From Pseudarthrobacter sp. NamE5 (lineage in GTDB: Bacteria; Actinomycetota; Actinomycetes; Actinomycetales; Micrococcaceae): 64,000 bases of DNA. The stretch is taken from NCBI RefSeq assembly GCF_005796225.1, contig NZ_VAHO01000011.1, forward strand, positions 1-64,000, given 5' to 3'. Positions 16,298 to 25,972 of the stretch are shown here, one piece after another. Every line of letters starts with the position of its first letter. The stretch's first letter is position 1. The notes under the pieces were generated by a model, which searched no databases, was not told the origin of the DNA, and saw only the letters and a list, made by a program, of their open reading frames with translations. The translations under genes were made by a program, and so were the position numbers.

Positions 16298-18625
16298 TTA
16301 TCCTGTGGCGGACGGCTCTTCCTGCCGCACCGCAACCGGCTCGAGCCGCACGATGACCGCCTTGGACGCAGGCGTCTGGCTTCCCTCCGCCACGCTTTCC
16401 AGCGGCACCAGGACATTGGCCTCCGGGTAGTAGGCGGCGGCGCATCCCCGGGCGGAGGGGTAGGACACCACCCGGTAGTTCCGCAGCACCCGCTCCACGT
16501 TGTCCTCGTACACGCCGTGGATATCCACGTGCTGTCCGTCTTCCAGCCCAAGTTCAGCCAGGTCCGCCGGGTTCACGAACACCACCTCGCGGCCCTTCTT
16601 GATGCCGCGGTACCGGTCGTTGTGCCCGTAGATGGTGGTGTTGAACTGGTCATGCGAGCGCATGCTCTGCAGGATCAGCGTCCCGGCCGGCCGCTGGACG
16701 TACTCAAGTTCGTTCACCGTCAGGATCGCTTTGCCGGTGGGGGTATGGAACGTGCGGGAGTCGCGGGGCCCGTTGGGCAGGACGAAGCCGCCCTCCTGCC
16801 GGATCTTCCGGTTGTAGTCCTCGCAGCCAACCACCACGTGGGAGATGTGCTCGCGGATGAGGTCGTAGTTTTTTTCGAATCCTGCCCAGTCCGCCGTGAT
16901 CCGGTCGCCCAGTACCCGCTGCGCCAGCCGGCTCACGATCGCCACCTCGGACAGCAGCCCCGGTGCCACCGGTTCAACGGTTCCGTGGGAAGGGTGGACG
17001 GCGCAGACGGTGTCCTCCACGGAGACGAACTGCGGACCGGACTCCTGCCGGTCGATCTCCGTCCGGCCCAGGGTGGGCAGGATCAGGGCCTCGGCGCCGG
17101 TCACGGTGTGGGAGTGGTTGAGCTTGGTGGAAATCTGTACGGAGAGCTCGGTGTTCGCCATTGCCGCTTCGGCAGCCCGGGTGTCCGACATGGCGCCCAC
17201 GAAGTTGCCGCCCATGGCGATGAAAACCCTGATCCCGCCGTCGCGCATCTGCCGGATGGTTTCCACCGCATCGGCCCCATGGGTCCGGGGCGGTTCGAAG
17301 CTGAACTCCTTGCCCAGCGCATCGAGGAACGCGGGCGGCATCTGCTCCCAAATGCCCATGGTGCGGTCGCCCTGGACATTGCTGTGGCCGCGGATCGGCG
17401 AGGCACCGGCGCCGGGTTTGCCGATGTTGCCGCGGAGCAGCAGCAGGTTGATCATCTCCTTGATGGTGGCCACGGCCTTCTTGTGCTGCGTGATCCCCAT
17501 GGCCCAGGTGATGATCACCTTGTCGGCGTTCAGGTAGCGGCTTGCGAGTTCGTCAATCTCCTCCGGGCGCAGCCCGGTGGCCTCAAGGACGGTGGCTTCG
17601 TCCAGCGTGGCAAGGTGCGCCTTCAATTCCTCCAGCCCCTCGCAGTGCTCTTCGAGGAACTGATGGTCCAGCACGGTTCCAGGGTTGGCGGCCTCTGCGT
17701 CAAGGACCCGCTTGGACACCGCCTGCAGCAGCGCCATGTCCCCGCCGATCCGGATTTGCAGGAACTGGTCCGCCAGGTCTGTGCCGTGCCCGATGATGCC
17801 CTTGACCTTCTGCGGGTTCTTGTAGCGCATCAGGCCGGCCTCGGGCAGCGGGTTGACCGCAACAATCTTGGCACCGGCTTCCTTGGCATCCTCCAGGGCG
17901 GTGAGCATCCGCGGATGGTTGGTGCCCGGGTTCTGGCCCATGATGATGATCAGGTCCGCCTTGGCGTAGTCGTCGTAGGAAACGGTGGCCTTGCCCACGC
18001 CGATGGTCTGGCCCATCGCCCAGCCGGAGGACTCGTGGCACATGTTGGAGCAGTCCGGGAGGTTATTGGTGCCGTAGCCGCGGATGAACAACTGGAACAG
18101 GAACGCGGCCTCGTTGGAGGTTCGGCCGCTGGTGTAGAACGCCGCCTGGTCCGGGTTGGGGAGCGAGTTCAGCTTGTCCGCGATGATGCCGAAAGCCTCG
18201 TCCCAGCCGACTGGCCGGTAGTGGTCTTCGCCGGCGGGCTTGTACACCGGCTCCGTCAGGCGCCCCTGCATGCCGAGCCAGTACTCGGAGCGCTCCCGCA
18301 GTTCGCTGACCGGATGCTCAGCCCAGAACTCCGAGCCGACCACCACGGGGGTGGCCTCCCAGGTGACCGCCTTGGCACCGTTCTCGCAAAACTCGAAGGT
18401 CTTGCGGTGGCCCGGGTCCGGCCAGGCGCAGCTCATGCAGTCGAACCCGTCCTTCTGGTTCAGCGCCAGCAGCGTTTTCCGGGACCGTTCCAGCCCCATG
18501 TGCTTCAGCGCCGGCTGCATGGAGTGGTAGACACCCGGCACGCCGGCTGCCCAGGTCTTGGGGTGTCCGCTGACCTCAATCTCGGATTCGTCGGCCTCTT
18601 CGACTTCAGGATTCTTTCGCGTCAC
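16298..18625 (-). CDS. FdhF/YdeP-like molybdopterin oxidoreductase (formate dehydrogenase alpha family)
   Basis: 775 residues, GTG start with GAGGAGAC upstream. The N-terminus has C-M-S-C-A-W-P-D-P, two cysteines rather than the four of iron-sulfur formate dehydrogenases. The likely molybdenum ligand is the Cys in N-M-C-H-E-S-S-G-W, where FdhF has selenocysteine. Later blocks (G-Q-N-P-G-T-N-H-P; G-H-S-N-V-Q-G-D-R) match the molybdopterin-dinucleotide-binding domains. No iron-sulfur partner subunit is encoded nearby, as is usual for the YdeP branch. Formate oxidation is the natural guess beside fdhA, but the family's substrate is not settled. Confidence 0.88.
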   Translation of the reverse strand: MTRKNPEVEEADESEIEVSGHPKTWAAGVPGVYHSMQPALKHMGLERSRKTLLALNQKDGFDCMSCAWPDPGHRKTFEFCENGAKAVTWEATPVVVGSEFWAEHPVSELRERSEYWLGMQGRLTEPVYKPAGEDHYRPVGWDEAFGIIADKLNSLPNPDQAAFYTSGRTSNEAAFLFQLFIRGYGTNNLPDCSNMCHESSGWAMGQTIGVGKATVSYDDYAKADLIIIMGQNPGTNHPRMLTALEDAKEAGAKIVAVNPLPEAGLMRYKNPQKVKGIIGHGTDLADQFLQIRIGGDMALLQAVSKRVLDAEAANPGTVLDHQFLEEHCEGLEELKAHLATLDEATVLEATGLRPEEIDELASRYLNADKVIITWAMGITQHKKAVATIKEMINLLLLRGNIGKPGAGASPIRGHSNVQGDRTMGIWEQMPPAFLDALGKEFSFEPPRTHGADAVETIRQMRDGGIRVFIAMGGNFVGAMSDTRAAEAAMANTELSVQISTKLNHSHTVTGAEALILPTLGRTEIDRQESGPQFVSVEDTVCAVHPSHGTVEPVAPGLLSEVAIVSRLAQRVLGDRITADWAGFEKNYDLIREHISHVVVGCEDYNRKIRQEGGFVLPNGPRDSRTFHTPTGKAILTVNELEYVQRPAGTLILQSMRSHDQFNTTIYGHNDRYRGIKKGREVVFVNPADLAELGLEDGQHVDIHGVYEDNVERVLRNYRVVSYPSARGCAAAYYPEANVLVPLESVAEGSQTPASKAVIVRLEPVAVRQEEPSATG

Positions 18626-18867
18626 GGCTGGTCTCCTCGGGTTCCTCCGGCCCGATCAGGTGCCGGCACACCGGCGGATCGGTCACTTTCCACACTTGTT
18701 CAGGGCGCCTGGTAAGTCAAGGAGGTGGCCTCCCCTGCCGTCCCCGCACATCCTCCATGTGGGCCAGCGCCGGCCAGACGGACGACGGCGGCCCCCGGCT
18801 GGCGTAAGCTGGTTAACTAGGCTGAAGCAAGCGGCCGCAGGACCCACAGTGCGGAGCCGCCCTTCAA

Positions 18868-20544
18868 ATGTCCGACGATCGTGCCCTTGCCGCCCTTGCG
18901 GCGTCCTCCTTTTCCTTGCCCAGTCTCCGTAACGGCCAGCTGGCCGGCATGTCCGCCCTGGTGGACGGCCGCGACGTCCTGGCCGTCATGCCCACCGGCT
19001 ACGGCAAGTCCGCCATCTACCAGGTCGCGGCGCAGCACCTGCACAACACCACCGGACGGCCCGCCGTCGTGGTGTCCCCGCTCATAGCCCTCCAGGAGGA
19101 CCAGCTGGACGGGCTGTCCGGCGACCTCGGCGAGAACGCCGCCGTCGCCGTCAACTCCTCCCACAGCGATTCGGAGGTGGAGGCCGCGTGGCAGGCAGCC
19201 GAAACCGGCAAGGCAACCTTCCTGTTCCTCGCCCCCGAACAGCTCGCCAAGCAGGAAACCGTGGAACGCATTGCAGCCCTGGACATTTCCCTGTTCGTGG
19301 TGGACGAAGCACACTGCGTCTCATCCTGGGGCCATGACTTCCGCCCCGACTACCTGAGCCTCGGCAACGTCCGGGAACGGCTCGGCAATCCTCCGGTCGC
19401 CGCCCTCACCGCCACAGCCTCGCCCCCGGTCCGGGATGAGATCGTGGAGCGGCTGGGGATGAAGGACCAGCTGGTGCTGGTGCGCGGCTTCGACCGGCCC
19501 AACATCAGCCTGGACGTTGTCCGCCACCAGGAGGACAAAGGCAAACGAAACGCCTTGCTGGAGCAAGTGGCCGCAATGGGTCGCGACGGACAGGGCCTGC
19601 TCTACGCGGCCACCCGGAAGGACACCGAGAAGTACGCGGCAAAACTCTGCGAGGAGGGGCTGCGCGCCGAGGCCTACCACGCCGGCCGTTCCGCCGGGGA
19701 CCGGGAGCACATCCACGAACAGTTCCTGGACAACCAGCTGGACGTCGTTGTTGCCACCACCGCTTTCGGCATGGGAATCGACAAGCCGAACGTCCGCTTC
19801 GTGGTCCACGCGGACATCCCCGAGTCGCTTGATGCCTACTACCAGGAGATCGGCCGGGCCGGACGGGACGGGGAGCCGGCATCCGCCGTCCTGCACTACC
19901 GCTCCGAGGACCTTGGCCTGCGGAAGTTCTTCGCAACGCACTCCCCCGATCCTGATTCACTCCTTGCCGTGCTGAACGTACTCAAGTCAGCCGGCACGCC
20001 CGCCCCCAAGGCGTCCCTGGCGGAGCTCACGGGATTGCCGGCCCGGCGCATCACCTCACTGGTGAACCAGCTGGAGGAAACCAGCGCCGTCACGTCCGGC
20101 AGGCGCGGCGTCCGCCTGGCTTCCAAGGCGAAGCTGTCCACCCTGGTGCAGGACGCCGTCGAACTCGCCGAGGCCCGGCAGCGCGTGGACCAGTCCAGGC
20201 TCACCATGATGCGCGCCTACGCCGAAACGGACAGCTGCCGGCGCCAGTTCCTGCTGGGCTACTTTGGCGAGGACCTGCCCGAGCCCTGCGGCAACTGTGA
20301 TGCCTGCACCGATAACGAGGGGAAGCAGCCTGCCTACCCTGCAGCCGACGACGGCGGGGCGGCCGGGGCCGGCGAAGCGGAGGAACAGTTCCCGCTCCAG
20401 TCAGCCGTGGTCCATAAAGAGTGGGGCCCTGGGCTGGTGATGCGGCACGAGGACGACGTGATCACGGTGCTGTTTGAGCATGAGGGATACAAGACCCTCT
20501 CGCGTACCGCGGTCGTGGAAAACGAACTCCTCAAGCCTGCATAG
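18868..20544 (+). CDS. recQ: RecQ family ATP-dependent DNA helicase
   Basis: 558 residues. Helicase motif I P-T-G-Y-G-K-S (42-48), motif II D146-E-A-H, motif III T-A-T-A, and the C-terminal motifs around F-G-M-G-I-D-K-P-N-V-R and Q-E-I-G-R-A-G-R-D-G. The zinc-binding domain has Cys457, Cys474, Cys477 and Cys480. A short winged-helix-like region follows. No HRDC domain is present. Instead residues about 500-555 form a small beta domain (H-K-E-W-G-P-G-L-V ... L-F-E-H-E-G-Y-K-T-L) resembling the Tudor-like tail of UvrD/PcrA helicases. That tail may bind RNA polymerase or another partner; this is inference. Confidence 0.92.
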   Translation: MSDDRALAALAASSFSLPSLRNGQLAGMSALVDGRDVLAVMPTGYGKSAIYQVAAQHLHNTTGRPAVVVSPLIALQEDQLDGLSGDLGENAAVAVNSSHSDSEVEAAWQAAETGKATFLFLAPEQLAKQETVERIAALDISLFVVDEAHCVSSWGHDFRPDYLSLGNVRERLGNPPVAALTATASPPVRDEIVERLGMKDQLVLVRGFDRPNISLDVVRHQEDKGKRNALLEQVAAMGRDGQGLLYAATRKDTEKYAAKLCEEGLRAEAYHAGRSAGDREHIHEQFLDNQLDVVVATTAFGMGIDKPNVRFVVHADIPESLDAYYQEIGRAGRDGEPASAVLHYRSEDLGLRKFFATHSPDPDSLLAVLNVLKSAGTPAPKASLAELTGLPARRITSLVNQLEETSAVTSGRRGVRLASKAKLSTLVQDAVELAEARQRVDQSRLTMMRAYAETDSCRRQFLLGYFGEDLPEPCGNCDACTDNEGKQPAYPAADDGGAAGAGEAEEQFPLQSAVVHKEWGPGLVMRHEDDVITVLFEHEGYKTLSRTAVVENELLKPA

Positions 20545-20585
20545 GTGGGTACTCTGGAAGGAGACTCCAACGAAAGGCCCGCCGC

Positions 20586-21785
20586 GTGGAAGTATCTCCG
20601 TTTGTCTGGACCCTGACCGTCATTGGGATCGTTGGCCTGCTGGCCTTCGACTTCTTCTTCCATGTGCGCAAGGCCCACACGCCGTCGCTCAAGGAATCAG
20701 CCATCTGGTCGGCCCTGTATGTGGGCATTGCCCTGCTCTTCGGGCTCGGCGTGCTGGTGTTCGGCGGAACCACCATGGGCGCGGAATACTTTGCCGGGTA
20801 CATCACGGAGAAGGCGCTGTCCGTGGACAACCTGTTCGTGTTCCTCATCATCATGGCCAGTTTCCGAGTGCCCCGCGCTGACCAGCAAAAGGTGCTGCTG
20901 TTCGGCATCGTCTTTTCGCTCATTGCCCGCACCGGCTTCATCTTCCTCGGCGCCGCGCTGATCAACAGCTTCGCGTGGGTGTTCTACATCTTCGGGCTGA
21001 TCCTCCTGGTCACAGCCGGCAACCTGCTCAAACCGGACAGCCACGACGACGACTCCGAAGGCCTGGTGGTCCGGCTCGCCAAGAAGTATCTTCCGGCGTC
21101 GGCACACTTTGACGGCGACAAGCTCTTCACCGTGGAGAACGGCAAGCGCGTCCTCACCCCGATGCTCCTGGTGATGGTGGCCATCGGCGGCACGGACATC
21201 CTTTTCGCCCTGGACTCCATTCCGGCGATCTTCGGCCTCACCCAGAACGTGTTCATCGTGTTTACGGCCACGGCGTTTTCACTGATGGGCCTGCGGCAGC
21301 TGTTCTTCCTGATTGACGGCCTGCTGGACCGGCTGATCTACCTGTCCTACGGCCTGGCCGCCATCCTGGGCTTCATCGGCGTGAAGCTCATTCTGCACGC
21401 CCTGCACGAAAACACCCTGCCGTTCATCAACGACGGCCAGCACGTCAACGTGGTGGAAGTCAGTACCGGCGTTTCCCTCGGCGTGATCCTCGGCGTCCTG
21501 GTGGTCACGGTTCTGGCGTCCATCTTCAGCCCCAAGGGCAAGGCCAAGAACGCCGTCTCCGGCGCCCGGCGCCACGCCATCGAATACCTGGACCTCAATT
21601 ACGAGACGGACATGAACGAGCGGGACAAGATCTTCGCCGCGATGTGCCGTGAGGAGGACCAGATTCGTAAGCTCCCCGAGAAGTACAAGAAGCTCATCCG
21701 AAACGAAACCGAGTTCCTGGACCAGCTGCGCAAGGCCCATGCAGAGCACGACAAAGCCCAGGTGCGGGCGGCCGCGGAGAACTGA
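20586..21785 (+). CDS. TerC family integral membrane protein
   Basis: 399 residues, GTG start. About nine hydrophobic segments. Characteristic TerC acidic motifs lie within membrane helices: E-K-A-L-S-V-D-N-L-F-V-F and G-G-T-D-I-L-F-A-L-D-S-I-P-A-I-F-G. Family proteins export manganese or other metals, or support metal loading of exoproteins, and are linked to tellurite resistance. The C-terminal 70 residues are charged and cytoplasmic. It lies 41 bases after recQ and may be cotranscribed. There is no room for the Mn-sensing yybP-ykoY riboswitch that precedes some terC genes. Confidence 0.92.
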   Translation: MEVSPFVWTLTVIGIVGLLAFDFFFHVRKAHTPSLKESAIWSALYVGIALLFGLGVLVFGGTTMGAEYFAGYITEKALSVDNLFVFLIIMASFRVPRADQQKVLLFGIVFSLIARTGFIFLGAALINSFAWVFYIFGLILLVTAGNLLKPDSHDDDSEGLVVRLAKKYLPASAHFDGDKLFTVENGKRVLTPMLLVMVAIGGTDILFALDSIPAIFGLTQNVFIVFTATAFSLMGLRQLFFLIDGLLDRLIYLSYGLAAILGFIGVKLILHALHENTLPFINDGQHVNVVEVSTGVSLGVILGVLVVTVLASIFSPKGKAKNAVSGARRHAIEYLDLNYETDMNERDKIFAAMCREEDQIRKLPEKYKKLIRNETEFLDQLRKAHAEHDKAQVRAAAEN

Positions 21786-21791
21786 CCCGCG

Positions 21792-21821
21792 AAAACGACA
21801 CTTGCTGCTGGCTGCTTTTGG
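21792..21821. repeat. Diverged half copy of the 25973-26038 palindrome
   Basis: AAAACGACACTTGCTGCTGG and the following CTGCTTTTGG resemble the right half of the palindrome at 26010-26038 (AAAACGACAGTTACTGCTAC...), with about 20 of 26 positions matching. No opposite arm of comparable quality is present. It sits directly after the terC stop. Confidence 0.5.
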
Positions 21822-21939
21822 AGCCCGGCGGTTTTGTCGGTGCCCCTTGCTACGTTTGAACCATGGCCAGGGAAACCGTCCCGCGGCCTGACGTTTCAGG
21901 CTCTGGTCTTTACAGCCCGGCTGTCGATGGGGAGGTTCC

Positions 21940-24900
21940 GTGTTCCTGCTTGATGCTGCAAATGCCGGTGCGCCGCCGGACCTGGTCTTTTCCGCCAGTG
22001 ATCTGGTGGCCGCCAGCGAATGTGAGTACCGCACGCTTCGGATCCTGGACGAAAAGCTTGGCCGTTCTCCCAGGGCCGCGTTCCCGGCCGACGAGATGCA
22101 GGTCCGTGCCGGCCAGCTGGGCGACCGGCACGAACAAACGGTGCTGGCCAGCCTGATCGACAAGTATGGCGAATGGGACGCAAGCCGCGGCGGTGGCGTC
22201 TATTCGCTTGAGCGCGGCCAGAACCTGCGCGCGGATCTGCAGGCCAAGCATGCGGAAACCGAGCTTGCTTTGCGGTCCGGCGCTGACGTGGTGTTCCAGG
22301 CAACCTTCTTCGACGGGGAGTTCCTGGGCTACGCGGACTTCCTGGTCAATGAAGCCGCTGGAACGGGAGACCCCGGCCGTTACGAGGTCTGGGACACAAA
22401 GCTCGCCCGCCATGCAAAGGTGGGCGCGCTGCTGCAGCTGGCGGCTTACGGCGACCAGCTGCTGGGGATGGGGCTCCAGCCCTCGCCGGTGGTGACCCTG
22501 GTCCTGGGCACCCGCGTGGGCGGGGACTGGCTCCGCAGCAGCCATTCGCTTCCGGACCTGTGGCCCGTGTTCCGTGAGCGACGCCGGCGCTTCCGCGAGC
22601 TGACTGCGCAGCACCGGGCTGCGGATGCCGGTGTGCAGTGGCAGCAGCCCGGAGTGGTTCACTGCGGCCGGTGTGATTACTGCGCCGAGCAGGTGCAGGT
22701 GCACCGGGACCTGCTGATGGTGGCGGGAATGTCCGTGGTTCAGCGGAGGAAACTCCACGAACAGGACATCACCACCATCGACCAGCTCGCCGCCATGCCC
22801 GCCGAAGATGCCAGGAACTCCGTGGTCCGGTTGCGGGCGCAGGCGAGGATGCAGCTGGGCCTGGACGCCGTGGCTGGTTCCCGGACCTTCACCAAGGACG
22901 GCAAGCCGCACACAGTGTCATTCACGGTCCTGCCGGAGAACACCATTGGGCAACTCCCGCCGCCCAGCCCCGGTGACATCTTTTTCGACTTCGAGGGCGA
23001 CCCCCTGTGGCAGGATCCTGCGACCGGCGCCTGGGGCATCGAGTACCTGTTTGGAGTGGTGGAGGCACCCGTTGCCGGTGACGCCGGGGAACCGGTGTTC
23101 CGTCCATTCTGGGCGCACTCCCGCAGTGAAGAGCGCCGCGCCTTCCTCAATTTCCTCGAGTATGTGGAGGAGCGGCGGTCCCGTTTCCCGGACATGCACG
23201 TCTACCACTATGCCGCGTACGAAAAGACGGCGCTGCGCAACCTCTCCCTGGCCCACCAGGCAGGGGAAGAGACGGTGGACAACTGGCTGCGGCAGGGGCT
23301 GCTGGTGGACCTTTACGCCACAGTCCGGCATTCGCTGAGGATCTCGGAGTCCTCCTACTCCATCAAGAAACTCGAACCGCTCTACATGGGCAGCAATTTG
23401 CGCTCCGGCGACGTTAAAGATGCCGGAGCGTCCGTGGTGGCATACGCCGCGTACTGTGCGGCCCGGGACGCCGGCCACCATGCCGAAGCAGACAAGGTGC
23501 TGGCTTCCATCTCGGACTACAACCAGTACGACTGCCTCTCCACCCTTCGCCTCCGGGACTGGCTTCTGGAGGTGGAGGCAGCCGCCGGCGGCGCGGCTGC
23601 CTCAGAACCCCTGGCAGATGAAGCTGCTGCCGGGGGTCCTGCCGGGTCCATGCCGGCAGGTCACCCTGAGCGCCCTGCGCCCGCAGAGGAAACTCCGGAG
23701 GAGAGCAGGCTGCGCGAATATTTGGCGGACCTGCCGGACGACCGGCCCTGGACCGATGACGAACGCGCCATCGCCCTGGTGGCCGCTGCCACCGGCTACC
23801 ACCGGCGCGAGCGCAAGCAATTCTGGTGGCAGCACTTCGACCGGGTGGAGGCACCCGTCGACACCTGGTCGGACCAGCGGAACGTCTTCCTGGTGTCCTC
23901 GGCCGAGGTCACGTCGGACTGGGCCCTGGCGAAGCCCCGTGAACGCATGCGCACGCGCGTCCTTCGGCTCCGGGGGACCATGACCGAGGGCTCCGATTTT
24001 CGCGCGGACTCCACGTGGTGCCGGCTCTACGACGCTCCGCCGCCGGACGGCATGGCCGCCCCTGACGCTGCTCCCGGCGCCCGGGCCTTCTCCTTCGGTA
24101 CAAGGATCAGCGAAGTGGCGCCGGCGCCTGACAACCCTGAGCACACGATCATCACCATTGCCGAGCGTGAGTCAGGCAAGGTTGCCGCGTACCCGCACCT
24201 GCCGGTGGCACTGACGGAGGACCAGCATCTCGCCACCGCCAGCATCGAAACTGCCATCGCCGAGATCGCCCGCACCGTGGGTTCAACTCTGCCGTCCCTG
24301 CCCGCCCAGCCCGGGCTGGATATCCTCCGCAAACAGCCGCCACGGTTCAGCAGTCTGCCGGGCCCTGCGGACCTCCTGCATGGCAACGGGGGCACGGCGG
24401 ATTATGCAACCGCCATCACCGCCTCGCTCAGGGACCTGGATTGCTCCTACCTGGCGGTGCAGGGCCCTCCCGGAACCGGGAAGACGTTCGTGGCCGCCCA
24501 CGTCATCGGCAGGCTGGTGGCCGAGGGCTGGAAGATCGGCGTGGTGGGCCAGTCGCACAACGTGGTGGAGAACCTGCTCTGCTGTGCCATCGCCACCGGC
24601 GGGGTTGATCCGGCAGTCGTGGCCAAGAAGCTGAACACCCCACACTATGTCCCCTGGAGCCTGGCCGGAGATGGTGATGTTGCGCAACTTCTCGAGTCCG
24701 ACGGTGGTTGCCTGGTGGGTGGAACTGCATGGACCATGACCGGCAAAGAGGTCCCAGCAGGCTCACTGGACCTGCTGGTGATAGACGAGGCGGGACAGTT
24801 CTGCCTGGCCAACACCCTGGCGGTGTCCCGTGCGGCCAAGCGCCTGCTCCTGCTGGGTGATCCGCAGCAGCTTCCCCAGGTCAGCCAAGGTGCGCACCCC

Positions 24901-25617
24901 GAACCGGTGGACGAGTCGGCCCTTGGCTGGCTGGCCGCCGGGCACGCAACCCTGCCCGCGACGCTGGGTTACTTCCTGGCGGACAGCTGGCGGATGCATC
25001 CCGAGCTTTGCCGCGCCGTCTCCCGGCTCAGCTACGAGGGAAAGCTGCAGTCCGCGCCCGCCGCATCCCTGCGCAGCCTCGAAGACCTGCCGCCCGGCGT
25101 CGAAACCGTGTTCGTTGAGCACACCGGCAACACCACCGCCTCCAGGGAGGAAGCCGCTGAGGTAGTGCACCAGGCTCGGCGGCACCTCGGACTGAAGTGG
25201 AAGCCGGGCGCGGACAGCGAATCCCGGCCATTGGACCAGCAGGATCTCCTGGTGGTGGCCGCCTACAACGCCCAGGTCCACCTGATCCGGAAAGCGCTGG
25301 AAGAAGCGGGTCTGCCGGAGGTGCGGGTAGGGACGGTGGACAAGTTCCAGGGCCAGGAGGCGCCCGTGGTGCTCGTGTCCATGGCCTGCTCAGCGGTGGC
25401 CGAGGCGCCGCGGGGCGCCGAGTTTCTGCTGAACCGGAACCGGATCAATGTTGCTGTGTCACGCGGGCAATGGCGGGCAGTAATTATCCGCTCCCCCGAA
25501 CTCACCAGCTACATGCCGCACAGGCCTGCTGCGCTGGAGGAACTGGGGGCGTTCATCGGGCTGAGCCCCCGGCCGGAAGCGGAGGGGACGAAGCGTCCGG
25601 CTCAATCCGGCAGGTAA
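21940..25617 (+). CDS. TM0106-type RecB-like nuclease fused to a superfamily 1 helicase
   Basis: 1225 residues, GTG start with GGGGAGG five bases upstream. Domain order: N-terminal RecB/Cas4-like nuclease with Cys28 and the cluster H241-C242-x-x-C245-x-x-C248 (a Cas4-style four-Cys pattern that may hold an iron-sulfur cluster); a ribonuclease H-like part with D-I-F-F-D-F-E-G-D; and a Dna2/UPF1-like helicase with Walker A G842-PPGTGKT. The last part also has L-V-I-D-E-A-G-Q-F (motif II) and V-G-T-V-D-K-F-Q-G-Q-E-A-P (motif V). Family knowledge places it in DNA or RNA processing; no defined pathway is known. It is stand-alone, with no CRISPR or other cas gene nearby. Confidence 0.88.
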   Translation: MFLLDAANAGAPPDLVFSASDLVAASECEYRTLRILDEKLGRSPRAAFPADEMQVRAGQLGDRHEQTVLASLIDKYGEWDASRGGGVYSLERGQNLRADLQAKHAETELALRSGADVVFQATFFDGEFLGYADFLVNEAAGTGDPGRYEVWDTKLARHAKVGALLQLAAYGDQLLGMGLQPSPVVTLVLGTRVGGDWLRSSHSLPDLWPVFRERRRRFRELTAQHRAADAGVQWQQPGVVHCGRCDYCAEQVQVHRDLLMVAGMSVVQRRKLHEQDITTIDQLAAMPAEDARNSVVRLRAQARMQLGLDAVAGSRTFTKDGKPHTVSFTVLPENTIGQLPPPSPGDIFFDFEGDPLWQDPATGAWGIEYLFGVVEAPVAGDAGEPVFRPFWAHSRSEERRAFLNFLEYVEERRSRFPDMHVYHYAAYEKTALRNLSLAHQAGEETVDNWLRQGLLVDLYATVRHSLRISESSYSIKKLEPLYMGSNLRSGDVKDAGASVVAYAAYCAARDAGHHAEADKVLASISDYNQYDCLSTLRLRDWLLEVEAAAGGAAASEPLADEAAAGGPAGSMPAGHPERPAPAEETPEESRLREYLADLPDDRPWTDDERAIALVAAATGYHRRERKQFWWQHFDRVEAPVDTWSDQRNVFLVSSAEVTSDWALAKPRERMRTRVLRLRGTMTEGSDFRADSTWCRLYDAPPPDGMAAPDAAPGARAFSFGTRISEVAPAPDNPEHTIITIAERESGKVAAYPHLPVALTEDQHLATASIETAIAEIARTVGSTLPSLPAQPGLDILRKQPPRFSSLPGPADLLHGNGGTADYATAITASLRDLDCSYLAVQGPPGTGKTFVAAHVIGRLVAEGWKIGVVGQSHNVVENLLCCAIATGGVDPAVVAKKLNTPHYVPWSLAGDGDVAQLLESDGGCLVGGTAWTMTGKEVPAGSLDLLVIDEAGQFCLANTLAVSRAAKRLLLLGDPQQLPQVSQGAHPEPVDESALGWLAAGHATLPATLGYFLADSWRMHPELCRAVSRLSYEGKLQSAPAASLRSLEDLPPGVETVFVEHTGNTTASREEAAEVVHQARRHLGLKWKPGADSESRPLDQQDLLVVAAYNAQVHLIRKALEEAGLPEVRVGTVDKFQGQEAPVVLVSMACSAVAEAPRGAEFLLNRNRINVAVSRGQWRAVIIRSPELTSYMPHRPAALEELGAFIGLSPRPEAEGTKRPAQSGR

Positions 25618-25619
25618 GT

Positions 25620-25943
25620 TCAACGGGCGCTGAAGCCCCGGTAGTTACCTTCTGCCGGTGAGAGCGCGTCCTCCACCCGCTCCACCCGGCCGGGCGTCCC
25701 GCCCGAGTTCAGCCATTCGCGGAGTTCGTGAACTTTCCACTTTGGCCCCTCGGCAACCAGGGCGACGGAGCCGTCATTGAGGTTCCTGACTTCCCCGGTG
25801 AGGCCTAGCTCTTCGGCTTTGCCCATGGTCCAGTAGCGGAAGCCCACGCCCTGCACCATGCCGTAGACCCGTGCATCCAGCCGCACCGTTTCCGCATCGG
25901 GTGGACCAGCCGAACCAGACCCCGAACCTGCGTGCCTGGCCAT
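25620..25943 (-). CDS. Acylphosphatase
   Basis: 107 residues with a Gly/Ser-rich leader of about 18 residues and then the acylphosphatase fold. The phosphate loop is G-M-V-Q-G-V-G-F-R36, holding the catalytic Arg, and N54 in R-N-L-N-D-G-S-V is the catalytic Asn. It hydrolyses acyl phosphates such as acetyl or carbamoyl phosphate. Its stop is 2 bases from that of the convergent nuclease-helicase gene, so no separate terminator lies between them. Confidence 0.92.
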   Translation of the reverse strand: MARHAGSGSGSAGPPDAETVRLDARVYGMVQGVGFRYWTMGKAEELGLTGEVRNLNDGSVALVAEGPKWKVHELREWLNSGGTPGRVERVEDALSPAEGNYRGFSAR

Positions 25944-25972
25944 GGTGCCTCCCCTCCGTCAGTGCCGCCCCT

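Noticed and set aside
16109..18715. Long plus-strand frame over the molybdoenzyme
   Set aside because: Antisense to a protein with clear family motifs; His/Arg/Gly-rich shadow.
20545..20585. yybP-ykoY manganese riboswitch before terC
   Set aside because: Only 41 bases separate recQ and terC, too short for it.
21940..25617. CRISPR-associated Cas4 activity
   Set aside because: No repeats, no cas1/cas2; the nuclease-helicase fusion is a stand-alone family.
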